Positions 1 through 9,280 of a stretch of 64,000 bases of DNA are shown piece by piece. The notes beneath the pieces are model-generated. The model did not search any database and was not told the origin of the DNA. It was given only the letters and a program-made list of their open reading frames with translations. Every line of letters begins with the position of its first letter. The first letter of the stretch is position 1. Source of the stretch: Aureimonas sp. AU20 (GTDB lineage Bacteria; Pseudomonadota; Alphaproteobacteria; Rhizobiales; Rhizobiaceae). Location: contig NZ_CP006367.1 in assembly GCF_001442755.1 (NCBI RefSeq), forward strand, positions 2,046,001 to 2,110,000. Direction: 5' to 3'. A program made the position numbers and the translations under genes.

Positions 1-139
1 TCACCGTGTTCGTGACGTTGATCGAGATTTGCGCGAGCTGCGCGCCGACCAGCGGCAGTCCGAGCGCGAAGGTCGCCTTCACATGCGTTCGCCACGACGC
101 GAGCATGGGCTGGTAGAGGGCGACGGACTGCGGTTTCAT
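1..139 (-). CDS. MATE family efflux transporter, N-terminal fragment
   Basis: The first 46 codons of a leftward gene cut by the window edge. The translation begins MKPQSVALYQPMLASW and continues with LGLPLVGAQLAQISINVTNT, which resembles the first transmembrane helix of NorM-type multidrug/Na+ antiporters (the family typically has G-Q-L-A-Q and T-D/N-T in this helix). The start chosen is ATG at 139; a second in-frame ATG lies 11 codons further in. The gene is divergent from gguC, with 261 bases between them. Because only the N-terminus is visible, the family call rests on one helix and the substrate cannot be inferred. Confidence 0.65.
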   Translation of the reverse strand, partial: MKPQSVALYQPMLASWRTHVKATFALGLPLVGAQLAQISINVTNTV

Positions 140-292
140 CTCGGCTTGCCCGCTCTGGTCGAGGGATTGGATGGGTTGGTTACGGTGCCGGCCGGACCTT
201 GTCCAGCGTCGCGCCCGAGACCGTCTTTCAGCCTCTTTTGCGGTGCAGCGACGAATTCTCCCTTGCCATCGGCGGAGCGGTGGTGCGTCTCA

Positions 293-321
293 TTGACAAG
301 GATGGAACGGTTCGAAATAAC
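293..321 (+). promoter_or_regulatory. possible sigma70-type promoter for the gguC sugar operon
   Basis: TTGACA at 293-298 is a perfect -35 hexamer. It is followed after 17 bases by AATAAC at 316-321, a 4/6 match to the -10 consensus. It lies about 80 bases upstream of the gguC start, in the only sizeable gap before the seven catabolic genes. Spacing and position support it, but no start-site data exist. The rest of the 140-400 gap shows no credible gene. Confidence 0.35.
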
Positions 322-400
322 GCAGACAATTGGCGCCGCGTTGGAGTGGGACACAGCGGTGCGAACTCGGCTACCTCCCGACCCAACGGATCGAACCGCG

Positions 401-1390
401 ATGGCACTTCGACTTCTCCAGGTGAAACTCGGTGGCGCGCTGGCCGTCGTGGCAAGCGATGACGATGGCGCGGCCTATGTCGTTCCGGGATATGCCTCGG
501 TCTACGATCTGGCGAACGCGGCCATCGGAAACGGCGCCACCCTGGCGGCCACGGTGAATGCCGCCGGACGAGGCGAGGCAGTGGATCTCGATGCCGCTCT
601 GGCGGAAGGGCGCATCGGCCTGCCGATCCATCATGCCGACCCCGCGCATTTCATCGTAGCAGGGACGGGCCTTACGCATCTCGGCTCCGCCGACGGTCGC
701 GACAAGATGCACAAGTCGGCGGCGGGCGAGCATGTCACCGATTCCATGAAGATGTTCCGGCTCGGCGTCGAGGGCGGCAAGCCGGCCGAGGGGCAGGTTG
801 GGGCGCAGCCCGAATGGTTCTACAAGGGCGACGGCTCCTGCCTTGTCGGCCCCGGCGAGGCGCTGAGCTCGCCCGCCTTCGCGCTGGATGGCGGCGAGGA
901 GCCCGAGCTTGCCGGCATCTACCTGATCGGCCCCGACGGCACGCCCTTCCGCCTCGGCTATTGCCTCGCCAACGAGTTCTCGGACCATGTGACCGAGCGC
1001 GGCAATTATCTCTGGCTCGCCCATTCCAAGCTGCGTCAGGCCTCGCTCGGCCCGGAGCTTCTGGTCGGCGAGTTGCCGGAAAGCGTCGAGGGCTCGTCGC
1101 GCATCCTGCGCGGAGAGGAAGTCGTGTTCGACAAGCCCTTCGTATCGGGCGAGGCGAACATGTCGCATTCGATCCGCAATCTCGAGCATCACCATTTCAA
1201 GTACGACCTGTTCCGCCGCCCTGGCGACCTGCACGTGCATTTCTTCGGCACGGCGACGCTCTCCGTCACCGACGGCGTGAAGACGCAGGACGGCGACCGG
1301 TTCGAGATCCAAGCGCGGCCCTTCCGCCTGCCGCTGGTCAACACGCTTGCCACGGCGGCCGAGACGTCGGTGTCGGTCAAGGCGCTCTGA
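401..1390 (+). CDS. gguC: GguC / AraD1 family protein (FAH-fold sugar-acid enzyme)
   Basis: A 329-residue protein starting at ATG 401; the open frame extends upstream but upstream residues are low-complexity and unlike the family. The C-terminal two thirds carries features of the fumarylacetoacetate hydrolase fold, with a glycine-rich G-P-D-G-T segment, N-E-F-S-D-H-V and a histidine-rich N-L-E-H-H-H-F-K-Y stretch. GguC proteins are encoded beside chvE-gguAB in Agrobacterium. Relatives named AraD1 are proposed 2-keto-3-deoxy-L-arabinonate dehydratases. Here it heads a sugar-oxidation operon whose chvE-gguAB genes lie 6.5 kb downstream. A role in the arabinose branch is an inference; the reaction is not shown by sequence alone. 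It ends 10 bases before the dehydrogenase gene. Confidence 0.75.
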   Translation: MALRLLQVKLGGALAVVASDDDGAAYVVPGYASVYDLANAAIGNGATLAATVNAAGRGEAVDLDAALAEGRIGLPIHHADPAHFIVAGTGLTHLGSADGRDKMHKSAAGEHVTDSMKMFRLGVEGGKPAEGQVGAQPEWFYKGDGSCLVGPGEALSSPAFALDGGEEPELAGIYLIGPDGTPFRLGYCLANEFSDHVTERGNYLWLAHSKLRQASLGPELLVGELPESVEGSSRILRGEEVVFDKPFVSGEANMSHSIRNLEHHHFKYDLFRRPGDLHVHFFGTATLSVTDGVKTQDGDRFEIQARPFRLPLVNTLATAAETSVSVKAL

Positions 1391-1400
1391 GGGCCGATCA

Positions 1401-2330
1401 ATGAAGCTTCGCACCGCCATTGTCGGCCTCGGCAAGATCGCCCGCGACCAGCACGTTCCCTCGATCGCCAAGGTCGAGGGCGTCGATCTCGTCGCCATCG
1501 CCAGCCGCAACGCCTCGATCGACGGCCTGCCGTCTTTCCCCGATGTCGACGCGCTGCTCGACGGCATGGGCTCCGAGATCGATGCCGTGTCGCTTTGCAC
1601 CCCGCCGCAGGGCCGCAACGCCCAGGCCGAGGCCGCGCTGCGGGCCGGTAAGCATGTGATGCTGGAAAAGCCGCCGGGTGCGACGGTCAGCGAGATCGCG
1701 CCGCTCGTCTCCCTCGCCAAGCAGAAGGGTGTCACGCTGTTTGCCACCTGGCATTCGCGCGAGGCTTCGGCCGTGGCGCCGGCGCGCGCCTTTTTGGCGG
1801 ACGCCGAAATCCGCTCGGTGCATGTCGAGTGGAAGGAAAACGTCCGCAAGTGGCACCCGAACCAGGACTGGATCTGGCAGCCCGGCGGCCTCGGCGTCTT
1901 CGATCCCGGCATCAACGCGCTGTCGATCGTGACCGCCATCCTGCCGCGCCCGATGTTTCTCCTGCGTTCGGACCTGTCCTTTCCCGAGAACCGCGCCGCG
2001 CCGATCGCCGCCGATCTCGAGTTCACCGATGCGGTCGGCACGCCGATCCGCGCCGAGTTCGACTGGCGCGAGACCGGCGGCGAAACCTGGAACATTCATG
2101 TCGAGACCGACATGGGCCGCCTCAGCCTGCGCGAAGGCGGCAAGAAGCTCTTCATCGACGACGCCCCGCAGGTGGACGAGGCGGATGCCGAATATGTCGG
2201 TCTCTACCGGCGCTTCGTGGAACTGACCAAGACCGGCGCGCTCGACGTCGACCTGTCGCCGCTTCAACACGTGGCGGACGCTTTCCTGCTCGGCCGCCGT
2301 CACGGCGTCGAAGCCTTCATCGAGGATTGA
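1401..2330 (+). CDS. Gfo/Idh/MocA family sugar 1-dehydrogenase (galactose/L-arabinose type)
   Basis: A 309-residue NAD(P)-dependent oxidoreductase. The N-terminal Rossmann motif is A-I-V-G-L-G-K-I-A at residues 5-13, and the family motif E-K-P-P-G at about residue 93 carries the conserved lysine of the Gfo/Idh/MocA fold. Length and motifs agree with L-arabinose 1-dehydrogenase of Azospirillum and galactose dehydrogenases of pseudomonads, which accept D-galactose, L-arabinose and D-fucose. It should oxidise the sugar at C1 to the lactone that the SMP-30-type lactonase at 5350-6237 opens. The gene lies 10 bases after gguC and 4 bases before the epimerase gene, so it is part of one operon. The preferred substrate cannot be decided from sequence. 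Confidence 0.82.
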   Translation: MKLRTAIVGLGKIARDQHVPSIAKVEGVDLVAIASRNASIDGLPSFPDVDALLDGMGSEIDAVSLCTPPQGRNAQAEAALRAGKHVMLEKPPGATVSEIAPLVSLAKQKGVTLFATWHSREASAVAPARAFLADAEIRSVHVEWKENVRKWHPNQDWIWQPGGLGVFDPGINALSIVTAILPRPMFLLRSDLSFPENRAAPIAADLEFTDAVGTPIRAEFDWRETGGETWNIHVETDMGRLSLREGGKKLFIDDAPQVDEADAEYVGLYRRFVELTKTGALDVDLSPLQHVADAFLLGRRHGVEAFIED

Positions 2331-2334
2331 GCTC

Positions 2335-3402
2335 ATGGCGGATGCGGTGTCTCGCGCGCCCTTCGGCGTGCTTGCCTCGGGCGAGACGGTCGAGATCGTC
2401 ACGCTGCGGGCGGGCGGGCTGGAAGCGCGCGTCCTGACCTTTGGCGCGACGCTGCAGGCTCTGCACGTGCCGGATCGCGGCGGGACGATGGGCGACATCG
2501 TGATCGGCCATGACGATCTGGCCGGCTATGTCGAGCATCGCAGCTTCTTCGGCGCCACGATCGGCCGTTATGCCAACCGCATCGCCAAGGGGCGCTTCGA
2601 TCTGGACGGCCACACCGTCGAAATTGCGCCGAACGACGGCGCCAACGCGCTGCATGGCGGCGCGGATGGGTTCGACCAGCGCGTCTGGCGGATCGAGGCG
2701 CTGGGTAACGAGGCCGATCCCTTCGTCACCTTCGCGCGGCAAAGCGCGGACGGCGAGGCCGGCTTCCCCGGCACGCTCGACACCCGCGTGACCTACCGGC
2801 TCCGCGCGGGTGAACTGGAACTCGACTTCGAGGCGGTGAGCGATCGCCCGACCGTCGTGAACCTCACCAACCACGCCTATTTCAACCTCGGCGGCGCCAT
2901 CGAGCAAGCGAGCGTTCTCTCGCATCGCCTGCGCATCGCGGCCGAGACCTATCTGCCGATCGATGGCGGCTCTATTCCCGAGGGCGGTCCCGCGCCTGTC
3001 GAGGGCACGCCCTTCGACTTCCGGGCGCCGGCCGAGATCGGCGCGCGCGTTCGCGACGCCTCGCACCCGCAGATCCTGCGCGGCCGGGGATACGACCACA
3101 ATTTCTGCCTCGATGGTGGGAAGATGGACGCGCCGCGCTTTGCCGCGCGGGTCGAGGACGAGGCGAGCGGCCGGGCGATGGAACTCTGGACCGACCAGCC
3201 GGGCGTCCAGTTCTATTCCGGCAATTTCCTCAACGGCACGGTGGCGGGCAAGAACGGACGCGCCTATCGCATGGGCGACGCTTTCTGCCTGGAGCCGCAA
3301 CTCTATCCCGACACGCCGAACCGGCCCGACTTTCCGACGGCGCGTCTCGATGCGGGGGCGACCTACCGCCACCGCTCCATCTTCAAATTTTCGACGATCT
3401 GA
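2335..3402 (+). CDS. galM: aldose 1-epimerase (galactose mutarotase)
   Basis: A 355-residue mutarotase interconverting alpha and beta anomers of aldoses in the cytoplasm. Family hallmarks visible are the N-terminal F-G-A-T-L-Q-A-L segment, I-G-R-Y-A-N-R-I, the L-H-G-G histidine, the catalytic histidine in N-L-T-N-H-A-Y-F-N-L, and the C-terminal glutamate in L-E-P-Q-L-Y-P-D-T-P-N. All catalytic positions expected from GalM structures are present. The start is ATG 2335, 4 bases after the dehydrogenase stop. In this operon it would supply the anomer used by the sugar 1-dehydrogenase. The next gene follows after 63 bases. Confidence 0.9.
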   Translation: MADAVSRAPFGVLASGETVEIVTLRAGGLEARVLTFGATLQALHVPDRGGTMGDIVIGHDDLAGYVEHRSFFGATIGRYANRIAKGRFDLDGHTVEIAPNDGANALHGGADGFDQRVWRIEALGNEADPFVTFARQSADGEAGFPGTLDTRVTYRLRAGELELDFEAVSDRPTVVNLTNHAYFNLGGAIEQASVLSHRLRIAAETYLPIDGGSIPEGGPAPVEGTPFDFRAPAEIGARVRDASHPQILRGRGYDHNFCLDGGKMDAPRFAARVEDEASGRAMELWTDQPGVQFYSGNFLNGTVAGKNGRAYRMGDAFCLEPQLYPDTPNRPDFPTARLDAGATYRHRSIFKFSTI

Positions 3403-3465
3403 CCGATCGGCCGCCTGCGCCAGCGGAGCGGCCAGGGGCAAGGACCCCCAAGGGGAGAAGACCCA

Positions 3466-5298
3466 ATGAGCACCGAACTCACCAGCCCGAACGGCAACGC
3501 CGCCCATGGCCGCGCGCACACCAAGCTGCGCTCGCGCGCCTGGTTCGACAATCCCGCCAATGCGGACATGACCGCGCTCTATCTCGAGCGCTACATGAAT
3601 TTCGGGCTCAGCCAGGAAGAACTCCAGTCCGGCCGGCCTATCATTGGCATCGCGCAGACGGGCTCCGATCTCTCGCCCTGCAACCGCCATCATCTGGAAC
3701 TGGCCAACCGCCTGCGCGAGGGCATTCGCGAAGCGGGCGGCATCGCCATCGAGTTTCCGGTTCATCCGATCCAAGAAACCGGCAAGCGGCCGACCGCCGG
3801 CCTCGACCGCAATCTAGCCTATCTCGGCCTCGTCGAGATCCTGTACGGCTATCCGCTCGACGGCGTCGTGCTCACCATCGGTTGCGACAAGACCACGCCC
3901 GCCTGCCTCATGGCGGCGGCGACCGTGAACATTCCCGCGATCGCCCTCTCGGTCGGCCCTATGCTGAATGGCTGGTTCCGCGGTCAGCGCACCGGCTCTG
4001 GCACCATCGTCTGGAAGGCCCGCGAGCTGATGGCCAAGGGCGAGATCGACTATGCCGGCTTCGTGAAGCTCGTCGCCTCCTCGGCGCCCTCCACCGGCTA
4101 CTGCAACACGATGGGCACGGCGACGACGATGAACTCGCTGGCCGAGGCCCTGGGCATGCAGCTGCCGGGCTCGGCGGCGATCCCCGCGCCTTATCGTGAC
4201 CGGCAGGAAGTCTCCTATCGCACGGGCCTTCGCATCGTCGACATGGTGCGCGAAGACCTGAAGCCCTCCGATATCCTGACGCGCGAAGCCTTCATCAACG
4301 CCATCCGCGTCAACTCCGCGATCGGCGGCTCCACCAACGCGCCTATCCACCTCAACGCGCTGGCCCGCCATATCGGCGTCGAGCTGTCGATCGACGACTG
4401 GCAGGAGTTCGGCGAGGAAATTCCGCTGCTCGTCAACCTGCAGCCGGCCGGCGAGTATCTCGGCGAGGACTATTACCATGCCGGCGGCGTGCCGGCCGTA
4501 GTGAACCAGCTGATGACGCAGGGGCTCATTCACGAGGGCGCCATCACCGCGAACGGCCGCACGATCGGCGACAATTGCCGTGGCGCGATCATCGAAGACG
4601 AAAACGTCATCCGCCCCTACGACAAGCCGCTGAAGGACAAGGCCGGCTTCCTCGTCCTGAAGGGCAATCTCTTCTCGTCCGCGATCATGAAGACCTCGGT
4701 GATCTCGCCGGAGTTCCGCGACCGTTACCTCGTCAACCCGGAAGACCCGAACGCCTTCGAGGGCCGGGCGGTGGTGTTCGACGGGCCGGAAGACTACCAC
4801 CACCGAATCGACGATCCCGCGCTCGGGATCGACGCGCACACGATCCTCTTCATGCGCGGCGCCGGCCCGATCGGCTACCCCGGCGCGGCCGAGGTCGTGA
4901 ACATGCGGGCGCCTGACTATCTCATCAAGCAGGGCGTCACCTCGCTCGCTTGCATCGGCGACGGTCGTCAGTCCGGCACCTCGGGCTCGCCGTCCATCCT
5001 CAACGCTTCGCCGGAAGCAGCGGCGGGCGGCAATCTCGCCGTGTTGAAGACAGGCGACCGGGTGCGCATCGATCTCGGTCGAGGTTCTGCCAATATCCTC
5101 ATCTCCGACGAGGAGCTGGCCGAGCGCCGCGCGGCGCTGAAGGCCGAGGGCGGCTACAAGTATCCCGAGCACCAGACTCCCTGGCAGGAAATCCAGCGCA
5201 CGCTGGTCGGCCAAATGGAGACTGGCGCCGTGCTCGAAAACGCGGTCCAGTACCAGCGCCTCGCGCAGACGCGCGGCGTGCCGCGCGACAACCACTAA
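3466..5298 (+). CDS. IlvD/Edd family sugar-acid dehydratase (arabonate/xylonate/galactonate type)
   Basis: A 610-residue iron-sulfur dehydratase. Three putative cluster cysteines are visible at C72 (S-P-C-N-R-H-H), C140 (G-C-D-K-T-T-P) and C213 (Y-C-N-T-M-G), as in [2Fe-2S] pentonate dehydratases. The catalytic serine motif G-T-S-G-S-P-S is at residues 504-510. From memory it is most like Caulobacter XylD and rhizobial L-arabonate dehydratase, not the enolase-superfamily galactonate dehydratase DgoD. In this operon it should turn an aldonate into its 2-keto-3-deoxy form. A strong AGGGGAGAAG ribosome-binding site at 3451-3460 supports ATG 3466. Because DgoK and the KDPGal aldolase follow, galactonate is a plausible substrate, with arabonate an alternative. 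Confidence 0.85.
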   Translation: MSTELTSPNGNAAHGRAHTKLRSRAWFDNPANADMTALYLERYMNFGLSQEELQSGRPIIGIAQTGSDLSPCNRHHLELANRLREGIREAGGIAIEFPVHPIQETGKRPTAGLDRNLAYLGLVEILYGYPLDGVVLTIGCDKTTPACLMAAATVNIPAIALSVGPMLNGWFRGQRTGSGTIVWKARELMAKGEIDYAGFVKLVASSAPSTGYCNTMGTATTMNSLAEALGMQLPGSAAIPAPYRDRQEVSYRTGLRIVDMVREDLKPSDILTREAFINAIRVNSAIGGSTNAPIHLNALARHIGVELSIDDWQEFGEEIPLLVNLQPAGEYLGEDYYHAGGVPAVVNQLMTQGLIHEGAITANGRTIGDNCRGAIIEDENVIRPYDKPLKDKAGFLVLKGNLFSSAIMKTSVISPEFRDRYLVNPEDPNAFEGRAVVFDGPEDYHHRIDDPALGIDAHTILFMRGAGPIGYPGAAEVVNMRAPDYLIKQGVTSLACIGDGRQSGTSGSPSILNASPEAAAGGNLAVLKTGDRVRIDLGRGSANILISDEELAERRAALKAEGGYKYPEHQTPWQEIQRTLVGQMETGAVLENAVQYQRLAQTRGVPRDNH

Positions 5299-5349
5299 GG
5301 CGCGGGCACTAAGATACGACCTCAATCAAGGTCAGGAAAGGAGCGCGGC

Positions 5350-6237
5350 TTGAGCGACGTTGCGATCGAGATTCTGTCGGACCATAGGTGCCATCTGGGC
5401 GAAGGTCCGTCCTATGACGGGCGGACCGACACGGCCTGGTGGTTCGACATTCTCGAACGCAAGCTGTTCGAAGCGCGCATCGCCGATCGCTCGGTCCGCG
5501 TGCACGACCTGCCGTCGATGGGCAGCGTGCTCGCGCCGATCGACGACGCTCGCCAGCTCGTGGCGACGGCCGACGGGCTGTTCGTACGCGATGTCGCGAG
5601 CGGACGCATGGAGCTGCACACCGCGCTCGAGTCCGACAATGCCGGAACGCGGTCGAACGACGGCCGCGTCCACCCGGCGGGCGCGCTCTGGATCGGCACG
5701 ATGGGCCGCAAGGCGGAAGAAGGCGTCGGCTCGATCTACTGGTTTCGGGATGGCGAACTGCGCCGTCTTTATTCCGACATCACAATCCCGAACGGCATCT
5801 GCTTCTCGCCGGACGGGCGCACGGGCTATTTCACCGACACGCATGTCGGTCTTCTCCACCGCGTTCCGCTGGACCCCGACACCGGCCTGCCGATCGGCCA
5901 GCCATCCGTGCTCTACGATCATCGCGGCGGCGAGGGCGGCTTAGACGGCGCGGTGGTGGACGCGGACGGACGCATTTGGAGCGCGCGCTGGGGTGCCTCC
6001 TCAATCGACGTCTACTCGCCGGAAGGCGATCGAATCCGCACGATTCGCGTGCCCGCGACCCGGCCGAGCTGCCCCGCCTTCGTCGGCGCCGATCTCGACC
6101 GTCTCCTGGTAACCACGGCGCAGGAAGGCATGAGCGAGGCCGAGAGGCTGGCCGATCCGCAGTCGGGCAAGACCCTGCTTCTCGACGTGCATGCGCGCGG
6201 CATTCCCGATCCGCGCGTTCGGATTACCGCGCCATGA
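5350..6237 (+). CDS. SMP-30/gluconolactonase family sugar lactonase
   Basis: A 295-residue six-bladed beta-propeller lactonase that should hydrolyse the aldonolactone made by the operon's dehydrogenase. Family metal-site elements are L-G-E-G-P-S-Y near the N-terminus, R-S-N-D-G-R-V-H-P-A-G mid-protein, and P-N-G-I-C-F-S-P-D-G with a following F-T-D-T and D-G-A-V-V-D-A-D-G. The start is an unusual TTG at 5350, preceded by a strong AGGAAAGGAG site at 5334-5343 with 6-base spacing; no ATG gives the conserved N-terminus. The stop overlaps the kinase start (ATGA), indicating translational coupling. Confidence 0.87.
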   Translation: MSDVAIEILSDHRCHLGEGPSYDGRTDTAWWFDILERKLFEARIADRSVRVHDLPSMGSVLAPIDDARQLVATADGLFVRDVASGRMELHTALESDNAGTRSNDGRVHPAGALWIGTMGRKAEEGVGSIYWFRDGELRRLYSDITIPNGICFSPDGRTGYFTDTHVGLLHRVPLDPDTGLPIGQPSVLYDHRGGEGGLDGAVVDADGRIWSARWGASSIDVYSPEGDRIRTIRVPATRPSCPAFVGADLDRLLVTTAQEGMSEAERLADPQSGKTLLLDVHARGIPDPRVRITAP

Positions 6238-7151
6238 TGCCGACCTATGCGGCCATCGACTGGGGCACGACCTCCTTTCGCGCCTGGGCGATGGACGGGG
6301 AGGGGCGCGTTCTTGCCGAGACCCGCGCCAAGGACGGGCTGACCACCGCTAGCGAGCGCGGCTTCGAAACCGTCCTGGAAACGCATCTTTCCCAGCTCGG
6401 CCTCGGCACTGACGCGCCGGCGGTTCTTTGCGGGATGGTCGGCTCACGCGCCGGCTGGCTTGAAGCGGCCTATCTCGAAACACCGCTGGAACTCGGCGAT
6501 CTCGGCTCCCGCGCCGTCAAGGTGCCCGGCCTCGCACGCGATGTCTTCATCCTGCCCGGTCTCGCGCAGCGCGCTGCCTGGGAGCCGGACGTGATGCGCG
6601 GCGAGGAAACGCAGCTTCTCGGCGTCGTCGCCGAAGGCTATCGCAGCGGTCTCGTCTGCATGCCGGGCACCCATTCCAAATGGGTGTCGCTGTCGGACGG
6701 CGTGATCGAATCCTTTTCCACTTTCATGACCGGCGAATTGTTCCGGCTCCTGCGCACGCACTCCATCTTGCGGCAGGCGGTGGAAGGCGAGGCGGCTGTG
6801 GGTGCCACGCCCGCCTTTCTCGACGGCGTGCGCCGTGCCTTCGAGGCGCCTGCGCTGGCGACCAACATGCTCTTCTCGATTCGCGCCGGGTGGCTCCTGC
6901 ATGGCACGGCGCCGGCCGAGCAGGCGGCGCGCCTGTCCGGCCTTCTTCTCGGCCTGGAACTGGCCGGCGCGGCCGAGCGGCACGGCTCATTGAAGGGGGC
7001 CGCGCTGCTGGCCTCCGGTCCGATCGCCGATCTCTATGCGGCCGCCTTCGAGGCCGTGGGCTTTGGAGCGTTCCGGCATCTCGACGCGGACGCCTGCGTC
7101 CGGCATGGCCTCGCGCAGGCCGCCCGATCCCTTTTTGCAGCGGAGAGCTGA
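6234..7151 (+). CDS. dgoK: 2-dehydro-3-deoxygalactonokinase
   Basis: A 305-residue kinase that phosphorylates 2-keto-3-deoxygalactonate at O6. The N-terminal phosphate-binding loop I-D-W-G-T-T-S-F-R-A-W and the G-M-V-G-S-R, C-M-P-G-T-H-S-K-W-V and F-M-T-G-E-L-F motifs are typical of DgoK. Two adjacent ATG codons (6234 and 6237) are possible. The first is chosen because it forms the ATGA overlap with the lactonase stop. With the aldolase 4 bases downstream, this pair defines the lower half of the De Ley-Doudoroff galactose pathway and is the best evidence that the operon degrades galactose. Confidence 0.92.
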   Translation: MMPTYAAIDWGTTSFRAWAMDGEGRVLAETRAKDGLTTASERGFETVLETHLSQLGLGTDAPAVLCGMVGSRAGWLEAAYLETPLELGDLGSRAVKVPGLARDVFILPGLAQRAAWEPDVMRGEETQLLGVVAEGYRSGLVCMPGTHSKWVSLSDGVIESFSTFMTGELFRLLRTHSILRQAVEGEAAVGATPAFLDGVRRAFEAPALATNMLFSIRAGWLLHGTAPAEQAARLSGLLLGLELAGAAERHGSLKGAALLASGPIADLYAAAFEAVGFGAFRHLDADACVRHGLAQAARSLFAAES

Positions 7152-7155
7152 TCCC

Positions 7156-7797
7156 ATGTCTTCGACCCGCGTTCCCTGGCCGCAGTTCCGCCGCTCGCTC
7201 GTCGCCATTCTGCGCGGTATCCGGCCGGAGGAGGCCGAGTCCGTCGTGTCGGAGCTGATCGAGGCGGGCTTCGAGGCAATCGAAATCCCGTTGAACTCGC
7301 CCGACGCCTTTCGCTCGATCGAAACAGCCGTGCGCCTCGGGTCGGACCGACACTGGATCGGGGCGGGCACCGTTCTTTCGGTGGAGAATGTCGATCGGCT
7401 GGCCGATGTCGGAGGACGTCTTCTGGTTTCGCCCAATGTCGACTCCGGCGTTCTGCGCAGGGCCGGCGAGCATGGCATGCTGACCATGCCTGGCGTCTTC
7501 ACGCCCACCGAGGCGTTCCAAGCGCTCGCCGCCGGCGCCTCGGCACTGAAGTTCTTTCCCGCCAGCGTCCTTGGCCCGGCCGGCGTCTCCGCTATCCGCG
7601 CGGTGCTGCCGAAGGATTGCGAAGTCGGCGTGGTTGGCGGCGTGTCGGAGAAGGATTTCGAGGCCTTTTCGAAGGTCGGCGTGCGCTCCTTCGGCCTCGG
7701 TTCGTCGCTCTACAAGCCGGGAATGACCTCACAAGAAATACGTGTGCGCGCCGACGAGACCGTCTTGCTCTACGACCGAATATTCGGTTTAGGATAA
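7156..7797 (+). CDS. dgoA: 2-dehydro-3-deoxy-6-phosphogalactonate aldolase
   Basis: A 213-residue class I aldolase that splits KDPGal into pyruvate and glyceraldehyde-3-phosphate. The Schiff-base lysine is K132 in A-L-K-F-F-P-A-S, and the catalytic glutamate is E43 in I-E-I-P-L-N-S-P. The L-N-S-P segment favours the galactose-type (DgoA) over the gluconate-type (Eda) enzyme, which usually has L-R-T. The true start is ATG 7156; the open frame extends upstream inside dgoK. It is the last enzyme gene before the transporter genes. The 165-base gap after it holds an inverted repeat and no obvious terminator, so some readthrough into chvE is possible. Confidence 0.92.
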   Translation: MSSTRVPWPQFRRSLVAILRGIRPEEAESVVSELIEAGFEAIEIPLNSPDAFRSIETAVRLGSDRHWIGAGTVLSVENVDRLADVGGRLLVSPNVDSGVLRRAGEHGMLTMPGVFTPTEAFQALAAGASALKFFPASVLGPAGVSAIRAVLPKDCEVGVVGGVSEKDFEAFSKVGVRSFGLGSSLYKPGMTSQEIRVRADETVLLYDRIFGLG

Positions 7798-7832
7798 ATC
7801 AGACGGCTGGAAGAATTCCATTGTCGCTGAAT

Positions 7833-7852
7833 TGACGATGGTTTAATCGTCA
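7833..7852. promoter_or_regulatory. inverted repeat upstream of first chvE, possible operator
   Basis: TGACGAT at 7833-7839 and ATCGTCA at 7846-7852 form a perfect 7-base inverted repeat with a 6-base spacer, nested inside a GAATTG...CAATTC outer pair. It sits 110 bases before the chvE1 start in a locally AT-rich patch. The geometry suits a LacI- or GntR-type operator. No regulator gene accompanies the sugar locus in this window, so the cognate protein is unknown. Confidence 0.4.
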
Positions 7853-7962
7853 GACAATTCGATTTCGGGTGAGGAGAGACACCCGAGTCGGGTCACGCAG
7901 CGCGGGCATGACCCGCGGTTCCGGGGAAGGGCTGTCAGCCCGGCCTCGTTCGGGAGGGCTGA

Positions 7963-9027
7963 ATGAAGATTTTGAAGACACTCTTGGTTGCGGCGTCGCT
8001 TGGTGCGATCGCTCTGGCGAGCGCCGCGTCCGCGCAGGACAAGGGCACGGTCGGCGTTTCGATGCCCGACAAGTCCGTCGCGCGCTGGATCGCGGACGGC
8101 GCCAACATGGTGAAGACGTTGAAGGACAAGGGCTACGCGGCCGACCTTCAATATGCCGAGGACGACGTCTCGACCCAGCTCTCGCAGATCGAGAACATGG
8201 TCACCAAGGGCGCCAAGGTTCTGGTGATCGCACCGGTCGACGGCACCACCATGACCGACATTCTCAAGCGCGCCCATGCGGACGGCATCAAGGTGATCGC
8301 CTACGATCGTCTGATCCGCAATTCGCCCGATGTCGACTACTACGCGACCTTCGACAATTTCCAGGTTGGCGTCTATCAGGCCAATTCGATCGTCGACGCG
8401 CTCGGTCTGAAGGACGGCAAGGGTCCGTTCAACATCGAGCTCTTCGGTGGCTCGCCGGACGACAACAACGCCTACTTCTTCTATGACGGCGCGATGAGCG
8501 TCCTGAAGCCTTATATCGACCAGGGCAAGCTCGTGATCCCGTCGGGCCAGACCGGCATGAACACGGTCGGCACCCTGCGTTGGGACGCTTCCACCGCGCA
8601 GTCGCGCATGGATAATCTCCTGTCGGCCCATTACACCGACAAGACTGTCGACGCCGTGCTGGCTCCCAACGACGTTCTCGCCATCGGCATTATCTCGTCG
8701 CTGAAGGGCGTAGGCTACGGTTCGGGCGGCAAGAAGATGCCGGTCATCACCGGCCAGGACGCCGAGCTGCCTTCGGTGAAGGCGATCCTCGCAGGCGACC
8801 AGACCTCGACCATCTTCAAGGACACGCGCGATCTCGCGAAGGTCACGGTCGACATGGTCGACGCCATGGCCGCCGGCAAGGAAGTCACGGTCAATGACAC
8901 CAAGACCTACAACAACGGCGAGAAGATCGTTCCGGCCGAACTCCTGAAGCCGATCCTCGTCACCAAGGACAATGTCCAGAAGGTTCTGATCGACAGCGGC
9001 TACTACAAGGCCGACCAGATCAAGTAA
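7963..9027 (+). CDS. ChvE-family periplasmic sugar-binding protein, paralogue 1
   Basis: A 354-residue periplasmic protein with a clear Sec signal peptide ending A-S-A-A-S-A-Q-D, cleavage around residue 24. The mature protein is a type 1 periplasmic sugar-binding fold similar to Agrobacterium ChvE, the receptor for galactose, glucose, arabinose and related sugars that also signals to VirA. It is estimated by eye at about 80% identical to paralogue 2. At the pocket-region segment it reads A-P-N-D-V-L-A-I-G, whereas paralogue 2 reads S-P-Y-D-G-L-S-I-G, which I recall as the classical ChvE form. A different sugar preference is therefore possible. It should feed GguA/GguB encoded downstream. ATG 7963 follows a GGGAGGG site. 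Confidence 0.88.
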   Translation: MKILKTLLVAASLGAIALASAASAQDKGTVGVSMPDKSVARWIADGANMVKTLKDKGYAADLQYAEDDVSTQLSQIENMVTKGAKVLVIAPVDGTTMTDILKRAHADGIKVIAYDRLIRNSPDVDYYATFDNFQVGVYQANSIVDALGLKDGKGPFNIELFGGSPDDNNAYFFYDGAMSVLKPYIDQGKLVIPSGQTGMNTVGTLRWDASTAQSRMDNLLSAHYTDKTVDAVLAPNDVLAIGIISSLKGVGYGSGGKKMPVITGQDAELPSVKAILAGDQTSTIFKDTRDLAKVTVDMVDAMAAGKEVTVNDTKTYNNGEKIVPAELLKPILVTKDNVQKVLIDSGYYKADQIK

Positions 9028-9035
9028 TCCATAAG

Positions 9036-9064
9036 GGCGGCGCCGGCAGAAACCCCGCGCCGCC
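9036..9064 (+). terminator. GC hairpin between the two chvE genes
   Basis: GGCGGCGC at 9036-9043 pairs with GCGCCGCC at 9057-9064 (8 bp, 13-base loop), directly after chvE1. There is no U-run, so it is more likely an mRNA-stabilising or attenuating hairpin than a full intrinsic terminator. Such hairpins often allow binding proteins to be made in excess over the permease. Confidence 0.5.
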
Positions 9065-9280
9065 GATCTTCGCCCGATCGGGTTCTCCTCACGGAGCGTG
9101 ATTGGAGAAGGGAAGGCGAGCCCCTAAGCGGCTCGCGTCCGGCTGGAAATACGACTGTCTCCTGCCCTTTGTCCGGGAGTGCCGCGATGGCCGCGGATCG
9201 GACCGGGGTCACGCAGGACGGGGACGGTCGCGTAATCGCAGGCGAGGGATGCCCGTCTTGCGTCATCAAAGGGGAGAAGC

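Noticed and set aside
136..354. A 72-codon minus-strand frame between the MATE gene and gguC
   Set aside because: Ends within the MATE start region in another frame and has no family features; the gap is better read as divergent promoters.
371..2095. A 574-residue minus-strand frame opposite gguC and the dehydrogenase
   Set aside because: Antisense shadow; no motif and it overlaps two confident genes.
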